DNA of 8,683 nt from an uncultured Lachnospiraceae bacterium (GTDB lineage Bacteria > Bacillota > Clostridia > Lachnospirales > Lachnospiraceae): assembly GCA_910587305.1 (NCBI GenBank), contig CAJUKV010000088.1, forward strand, positions 1 through 8,683, read 5' to 3'. The notes under the pieces were generated by a model. It searched no databases, was not told the origin of the DNA, and saw only the letters and a program-made list of their open reading frames with translations. The position numbers and the translations under genes are program-made. Below are positions 4,724 to 8,683 of this stretch, piece after piece. Numbering within the stretch: the first letter of the stretch is position 1; each line of letters opens with the position of its first letter.

Positions 4724-6608
4724 GTCCTATTATCTCCTCTTCCTCCGGCAGAATATCCTGAGGCGCCATTGGTTCCTCCTGTGCCTCTTCTCCACCCGGT
4801 GCGGTAAGATCCGTACCGTTTACAATAGCCGTCAGCTTTTTCGTATATTCAATATCGTCATATGCAATGATTTCCACTGCTTCTTCCGGTGTAATGCCAT
4901 AGCCGCCAAGAGCGCCGCAGATCTGCTGGTACAACATATCCAACTCATTTTGAGTCTCATATTCCCCCACTCCCGTCAGGCCGTGGTAATAATCTACTCC
5001 CTGCATAAGCGCATGCAAAGCTTCCAGCTCCTGATTTAGCATCATATTATTCTGATAGGACTTCCATTTTCTTTCAAGTTTTAAGATAAGATCCGCCTGC
5101 TCGTACATGATTGTCTCATTGCTGTTTCTCTTTTTATTGTAAAGGAATTTATATACGGTCTCATAATCTTTTTCACTGAAAGCTGTGCGGACCTTTTGAC
5201 GCTGTTCATATTCAGGAAGAAGATTACTCAAAATGAAAATACTTGCCAGAAGCGTAGCGCAAAGTGCAACCATAAGTATTAAGACTTTTTTACTTAGAAT
5301 TGGCCTCTCGATTACCACTTCTCTGGGCTTCTTTTCCTTCTTTTCTTTCTTTTTCTTTTCAGCTTTTTTAGGAGCCGCCTTTTCTTTTTTGTTTCCTTTC
5401 TTTTCTTTCTTTTCCTTCTTTTTTTGTGCTTCCTTCTTTATTTTTTTTCTATCTGACTCATTTATTTCTTTCAGCCCGTCAATACTATCCTTACTTGTCT
5501 CCGCCTCCTCATCTTCTTCCGTTAGTAATTCTTTTATCTTTGAAAACAGACCAGGACTCTTTACAGGCTTTTCTTTTATATTACTTATATCGTCTTCTGG
5601 ATCAATGACTTCAATTTCCTTGACATCCGGACTTCCGTTTTCTCCCATATTAATATCTAACGCAAGATCCGCGTTTTCATCCGAATCTTCCGTCTTCTTT
5701 TTCCTGCCAAATAATTTTTTCTTTAAGCCGCCCTCTTTTTCAGGTTTTTCTTTCTTTTTCTTCTCCTTCTTTGGACGCTTTTTCTTTTTAGGTTTCTTTT
5801 CCGGAATGCTTTCCAGTTCCTCGGCTGAATTGGCATATTGATTTCCATCCCGCAAGACTTCCCTCAATTCGTGTTCATCAAAAATATCAAAATCAGAATC
5901 GTCACTGCTATCCACTTTGACACTTTCAAGCAGTTCCAGAATATCGTCATTTACACTTTCATTATTTTCCGCATTCTTAAGCAGACCGCTGATTTCTGCC
6001 AAATCTGCGTCCGTACTGTCTAAATTATCAACTAAATCTGTAACATCCATATTATCCATATTTAAAATATTCCCCGGATCTAAGTCAGAATCATTTTTAT
6101 TATCAACGTCATTATTTATAGGCGCTTTATCCTTAGAATTACTGTCAAAGTTTTCAAAATTATCATCAGCAGACATGACATCCTTAGGCATAATGTCCAT
6201 AAGGTCAACATCCTTAGGATTTGTATCCACCTGCATCGTATCAATGGAATCAATTAAATTTGCCAAATCATCCTGGGTCATGACATCTGTCTGTGTCATA
6301 ACATCTGTTTCCGGTACGCCATTTTGCATCTGATCATCTGCTTTTTGTACATCATTCTGTGTAGCGCCATCCTCATCCTGCGAATCAACCAATGCCAGGA
6401 TATCGTCTAAACTGGCTTTCCAGTCATCAGAATCATTGGAAACCGTATCGCTTTTCATTTCCGGAACGTCGCTTGCCTTTGTGATCTTCATCACCTCATC
6501 CGAAATTTGCTTTACATCGCGCATAGCATCCTTCATAGTTCTATTTTGTTGTTCACTATTGGTCATTGCCTCCAATAAATCATCCAAATATTCTTCATCC
6601 GTATCCAT
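4707..6608 (-). CDS. Single-pass membrane protein with acidic motif-bearing N-tail and Lys/Glu-rich linkers, function unknown
   Basis: I do not recognise a named family for this 633-residue protein. Residues 1-265 are strongly acidic and probably disordered, with recurring short DD-hydrophobic motifs (near 8-15, 67-75, 112-120, 189-197 and 220-228). Lys/Glu-rich tracts cover 270-306 and 388-429, separated by another acidic segment. One transmembrane helix spans about 441-464 (KVLILMVALC onward). With lysines on its N-side and no signal peptide, the N-terminus should be cytoplasmic. The outer part (465-600) looks helical and TPR-like at its start (AFSEKDYETVYKFLYN, LKLERKWKSY), and the tail is Glu/Pro-rich. 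ATG 6608 has GGGGG 8 nt upstream. The gene starts 44 nt after the Sir2-like gene and overlaps hisH by 17 bases. A role as a cytoplasmic-to-surface scaffold is only a guess. Confidence 0.9.
   Translation of the reverse strand: MDTDEEYLDDLLEAMTNSEQQNRTMKDAMRDVKQISDEVMKITKASDVPEMKSDTVSNDSDDWKASLDDILALVDSQDEDGATQNDVQKADDQMQNGVPETDVMTQTDVMTQDDLANLIDSIDTMQVDTNPKDVDLMDIMPKDVMSADDNFENFDSNSKDKAPINNDVDNKNDSDLDPGNILNMDNMDVTDLVDNLDSTDADLAEISGLLKNAENNESVNDDILELLESVKVDSSDDSDFDIFDEHELREVLRDGNQYANSAEELESIPEKKPKKKKRPKKEKKKKEKPEKEGGLKKKLFGRKKKTEDSDENADLALDINMGENGSPDVKEIEVIDPEDDISNIKEKPVKSPGLFSKIKELLTEEDEEAETSKDSIDGLKEINESDRKKIKKEAQKKKEKKEKKGNKKEKAAPKKAEKKKKEKKEKKPREVVIERPILSKKVLILMVALCATLLASIFILSNLLPEYEQRQKVRTAFSEKDYETVYKFLYNKKRNSNETIMYEQADLILKLERKWKSYQNNMMLNQELEALHALMQGVDYYHGLTGVGEYETQNELDMLYQQICGALGGYGITPEEAVEIIAYDDIEYTKKLTAIVNGTDLTAPGGEEAQEEPMAPQDILPEEEEIIGLDSDN
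4724..4740 (-). promoter_or_regulatory. Ribosome binding site supporting the hisH TTG start
   Basis: GAGGAG (4739-4734) lies within the end of the upstream coding region, 10 nt before TTG 4723. An additional AGGAC touches the start codon. This favours TTG as the true start. Confidence 0.55.
6277..6312 (-). repeat. 18-bp tandem duplication inside the membrane-protein gene
   Basis: Two adjacent 18-bp units (6277-6294 and 6295-6312) match at 14 positions. They encode the tandem TDVMTQ-TDVMTQ around residues 101-112, next to one of the DD-hydrophobic motifs. This suggests growth of the acidic tail by local duplication. Confidence 0.6.
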
Positions 6609-6641
6609 CAGACAATCCCCCTACTCAAATTCACAACATAT

Positions 6642-6670
6642 AGTTTATCATATTAAAAAGCATTAGACAA
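6642..6670 (-). promoter_or_regulatory. Possible internal promoter before the membrane-protein gene
   Basis: On the minus strand, TTGTCT (6670-6665), a 17-nt spacer and TAAACT (6647-6642) preceded by TGA form a moderate extended -10 promoter. It would give a leader of about 27 nt for the gene starting at 6608. Each hexamer matches consensus at four of six positions, so this is tentative. Confidence 0.35.
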
Positions 6671-7456
6671 TTCTTTCATAAATTCTTCCGGCTTTTGGCA
6701 TATTCCATGGCCTTTTCCCTGTATTTCCTCCGTAATCTGATATAGCCTGCTATGTACTCTAAAAAGCTCCGCTTTCTGATTATAAAAAACAATTTTTTCA
6801 AAAGGCCATCTAATCACCGTCGGATATTTCATCCCAACGCCCATTTCAAGAAGGCAAACCTTTTTATTTACTGTCCCTTGAAGCCATTTTTTATAGACAG
6901 ACCACTGGGGCAAATATCCTTCTTCCACATAATGTAAGGCGCTTACATTGTTAAAAACCAGAGGCTTGCCACAATGCGGACAAACAGGTTCGCTTATAGT
7001 ATCTAAAAAGCCAACGCTTTCCTGGCTCCCCTTTTTTGCGGCATCATTTTCCTTTAAAAAGAACTTAATAGATTCCAGGAGCTCGGCTGGGACGTCATAC
7101 AATTCCGTGCTGCATCTTTCACTGCACTGCATCTTCTTATACCCACCACAAGGCTCTACAATGCGATCTTCCTTCAGCCCCGCTTTCTTAATTCCTCCAT
7201 CCTGACAAACCGACACAATAAAATAATTTTTTCCCGTCAGACAATTAGCAAGCAGACGATAAAACTCTTTCTTTTCTTCCACCCGTTTCTCTATTTCAAT
7301 TTTTTCTATATAGGGAATTATCCATAGATTCTTTATTGACTCCAAATATTTTAGATACTCCGGATCGCGCTTAAGCCCTGTAAATGTATCCACTTCCTCC
7401 CCAAGACCAACCAGCACCAAATCCGCTTCATTTATTTTATCGATAATCTGTCTCAT
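6653..7456 (-). CDS. Degenerate Sir2-like zinc protein
   Basis: A 267-residue protein with the layout of a Sir2-type NAD-binding protein but altered motifs. LVLVGLGEEVD (13-23) stands where sirtuins have the GAGxS loop. VSVCQDGGIKKAG (81-93) stands for the TQNID-GLH-AG stretch. EPCGG (101-105) replaces ELHG, so C103 sits where the catalytic histidine should be. A four-cysteine zinc site is plausible: C111 and C115 (CSERC) with C159 and C162 (CPHC). LLEMGVGMKYPTVIRWPFEKIVFYN (202-226, shortened in function terms) resembles the late Sir2 strand that contacts NAD. Deacetylase activity is doubtful; nucleotide binding may remain. ATG 7456 has AGGG about 9 nt upstream. It is the first gene of the run ending in ung. 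No clear promoter is visible between it and cheV. Confidence 0.8.
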   Translation of the reverse strand: MRQIIDKINEADLVLVGLGEEVDTFTGLKRDPEYLKYLESIKNLWIIPYIEKIEIEKRVEEKKEFYRLLANCLTGKNYFIVSVCQDGGIKKAGLKEDRIVEPCGGYKKMQCSERCSTELYDVPAELLESIKFFLKENDAAKKGSQESVGFLDTISEPVCPHCGKPLVFNNVSALHYVEEGYLPQWSVYKKWLQGTVNKKVCLLEMGVGMKYPTVIRWPFEKIVFYNQKAELFRVHSRLYQITEEIQGKGHGICQKPEEFMKELSNAF

Positions 7457-7503
7457 TTTTCTGTCCCTGTTTGCAAGCCTACCAAAAAATCACTGTAATA
7501 AGA

Positions 7504-7521
7504 GCCGGAATTTCTTCCGGC
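7504..7521 (-). terminator. GC-rich hairpin with GAAA tetraloop after cheV
   Basis: On the minus strand, GCCGGAA-GAAA-TTCCGGC forms a 7-bp stem with a stable GNRA-type loop, 30 nt after the cheV stop. The following TCTTATTACA is poor in uridine, so it may be a weak terminator or a processing/stability element that lets some transcripts reach the Sir2-like gene. Confidence 0.5.
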
Positions 7522-7550
7522 CCCGCCTTACATATCCGTTGTAAGAAACT

Positions 7551-8453
7551 TTATTTTGTCTGCGCAACCAATTCATCTATCACTCTTACCAGATTTCCTA
7601 TTTCAGGTTTGGATAATTGTGCGTCTGCCCCCAATGATTCACCTTTTTTCCTCATCTCGTCATTTACAAGAGATGAGAAAATGATAATAGGGATATTCCG
7701 CGTTTCCTCGTCATCCTTCACAAGCTTTGTTAACCTGTGTCCATCCATAATAGGCATTTCTATATCGGTGATGATACACTGCACCGTTTCCTTCAATGTG
7801 CCATTTTTCTTACTCTCAAGAATAACGTTATATGCTTCTTGTCCATTTGCCGTATGTATAAGGTTGACATATCCGGCCTGCTTAAGCGAATCTACAATCA
7901 AACGATTCAATAATACGGAATCTTCTGCAATAAGAATGGGAACATTGCTCCTGCCTCTGACACCCATTTCACCAATTTCGCTGATCTTTAAACCTGTCTC
8001 CGGATTAATATCCGTCACAATCTTCTCAAAATCAAGAATGATAACCAGCCTGTTGTCCAACTTAACAATTCCTGTGGAAATACTTTCCTCTGCGCTTGAA
8101 ACCGTCGCTCCCGGCTTAATGATGCTTCCCCAGGACACTCTGTGTATTCCCCTTACGGCATCAACATGAAAAGCTATATCCAGCTTATTAAAATTCGTAA
8201 TTATAAATAATCCGCCTGCTTCTGACACGCCTCTCTGTAAACAATTCTTTAAATCAATCGCAGTAATCATTGCATCTCTCGGCATAAAAATACCTTCGAT
8301 ACTTGGATGTGAATTTGGCACAGGCGTTATTGGTTGATAAGGTATAATCTCTTTAATCTTCGCAACATTAATCCCATAAGCATTTCCATCCACAACAAAT
8401 TCCAAAACCTCTAGTTCATTTGTTCCATTTTCAAGCAGAATCTTCGTATCCAT
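7551..8453 (-). CDS. cheV: Chemotaxis coupling protein CheV (CheW domain plus receiver)
   Basis: A 300-residue adaptor that links chemoreceptors to CheA at the membrane-associated array and tunes signalling by phosphorylation. Residues about 12-147 form a CheW-like domain (LEFVVDGNAYGINVAKIKEI; VPNSHPSIEGIFMPRD). Residues about 171-294 form a receiver with acidic E177-D178 (ILIAED), phosphoacceptor D230 (ITDIEMPIMDG), switch serine S260/S261 and K282 (LSKPE). All key receiver residues are intact. ATG 8453 is chosen over an in-frame GTG three codons upstream, because GAGGTG lies 6 nt before ATG whereas the GTG is part of that ribosome site. The gene has its own promoter after the rRNA terminator. 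No other chemotaxis gene is nearby. It implies a motile or chemosensory organism. Confidence 0.95.
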   Translation of the reverse strand: MDTKILLENGTNELEVLEFVVDGNAYGINVAKIKEIIPYQPITPVPNSHPSIEGIFMPRDAMITAIDLKNCLQRGVSEAGGLFIITNFNKLDIAFHVDAVRGIHRVSWGSIIKPGATVSSAEESISTGIVKLDNRLVIILDFEKIVTDINPETGLKISEIGEMGVRGRSNVPILIAEDSVLLNRLIVDSLKQAGYVNLIHTANGQEAYNVILESKKNGTLKETVQCIITDIEMPIMDGHRLTKLVKDDEETRNIPIIIFSSLVNDEMRKKGESLGADAQLSKPEIGNLVRVIDELVAQTK

Positions 8454-8459
8454 TTCCTT

Positions 8460-8465
8460 CACCTC
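8460..8465 (-). promoter_or_regulatory. Ribosome binding site deciding the cheV start
   Basis: GAGGTG lies 6 nt upstream of ATG 8453. The longer reading would start at the GTG inside this very site, which makes that start unlikely. Confidence 0.75.
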
Positions 8466-8522
8466 GTTCTTTTCAGGCCAGTACTTAAAAACCGTTTAAC
8501 AGCCTTTTTTACCTTCTACAAA

Positions 8523-8551
8523 ATTATAACATATATATTCAATTCAAACAA
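8523..8551 (-). promoter_or_regulatory. Sigma-A promoter of cheV
   Basis: On the minus strand, TTGTTT (8551-8546), a 17-nt spacer and a perfect TATAAT (8528-8523) with an upstream TGT form an extended -10 promoter. The start is expected near 8516, giving a leader of about 60 nt. The -35 directly follows the T-run of the rRNA terminator. No sigma-28-type flagellar promoter is visible. Confidence 0.75.
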
Positions 8552-8552
8552 T

Positions 8553-8579
8553 AAAAAAAAGCAGTTTAACTGCTTTTTA
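8553..8579 (-). terminator. Intrinsic terminator of the rRNA operon (bidirectional)
   Basis: GCAGT-TTA-ACTGC (8561-8573) is flanked by A-runs and T-runs that extend the stem. On the minus strand it is followed by eight T residues, a classic Rho-independent terminator placed about 65 nt after the 23S rRNA 3' end. The plus strand also has a T-run. Confidence 0.87.
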
Positions 8580-8639
8580 TCTTTCATTTCTCTTTGAAGG
8601 CCATACCCTCAAAACCGAACACCAAGCCGACATCTTCTC

Positions 8640-8683
8640 AGGTTAAGCTTCCGGCCTATTAGTACCCGTCAGCTCTACACATT
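8640..8683 (-). rRNA. 23S rRNA, 3' end (rest beyond the window)
   Basis: The minus strand reads GAGCTGACGGGTACTAATAGGCC and then AAGCTTAACC. This matches the conserved final segment of bacterial 23S rRNA (the GAGCTRACCGGTACTAAT-type block and the CTTAACC that pairs with the 5' GGTTAAG). The exact mature end is set by comparison and could differ by a few bases. Only about 43 nt are inside the window. Confidence 0.92.

Noticed and set aside
5233..5841. 202-codon plus-strand frame rich in Phe and Ser
   Set aside because: It is the direct antisense of the Lys/Glu tracts of the membrane-protein gene (AAG/GAA read as CTT/TTC). The apparent hydrophobic protein is a composition artefact.
8454..8462. 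GTG start for cheV, three codons upstream
   Set aside because: The GTG is part of the GAGGTG ribosome site of the ATG at 8453 and has no Shine-Dalgarno of its own.

Overview
The window looks like a chromosomal segment of a low-to-mid GC Firmicute, most likely class Clostridia, family Lachnospiraceae. This is an inference from protein character: a LysA variant of the kind I recall from that family, canonical clostridial HisH/HisF, CheV, and a lysine/glutamate-rich membrane protein. Shine-Dalgarno sequences are purine rich. Every supported gene is on the minus strand, so the segment is read from right to left.

Right edge (8683 to 8454): the 3' end of a 23S rRNA gene, a strong terminator, and then at once a consensus promoter for cheV. 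cheV encodes a CheW-receiver chemotaxis adaptor and is followed by a short GC-rich hairpin.

Middle (7456 to 2488): a tightly packed run of five genes. These are a degenerate Sir2-like zinc protein, a 633-residue acidic/lysine-rich single-pass membrane protein of unknown function, hisH (TTG start, overlapping the previous gene), hisF (GTG start) and ung (uracil-DNA glycosylase). HisH and HisF form imidazole glycerol phosphate synthase; no other his gene is in the window. A possible internal promoter lies before the membrane-protein gene. The run ends in a long hairpin.

Left (2468 to 206): a TrmB-type regulator gene and a lysA-type PLP decarboxylase gene overlap by 8 bases. They are transcribed from a near-perfect promoter embedded in the ung terminator hairpin. 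The roughly 145-nt leader of this unit is unusual: two near-identical repeats, an anti-repeat able to pair with either one, and a perfect 10-bp palindrome. This is the best candidate for an undescribed regulatory element in the window.

Left edge (116 to 1): a tRNA-Leu(CAA) gene, cut by the window, with its own promoter. The -10 of that promoter sits in the loop of a perfect 12-bp hairpin downstream of lysA. All three clear promoters abut or lie inside the terminator of the preceding unit. I see no CRISPR array, insertion sequence or prophage gene. No stretch longer than 200 bases lacks a gene or RNA.
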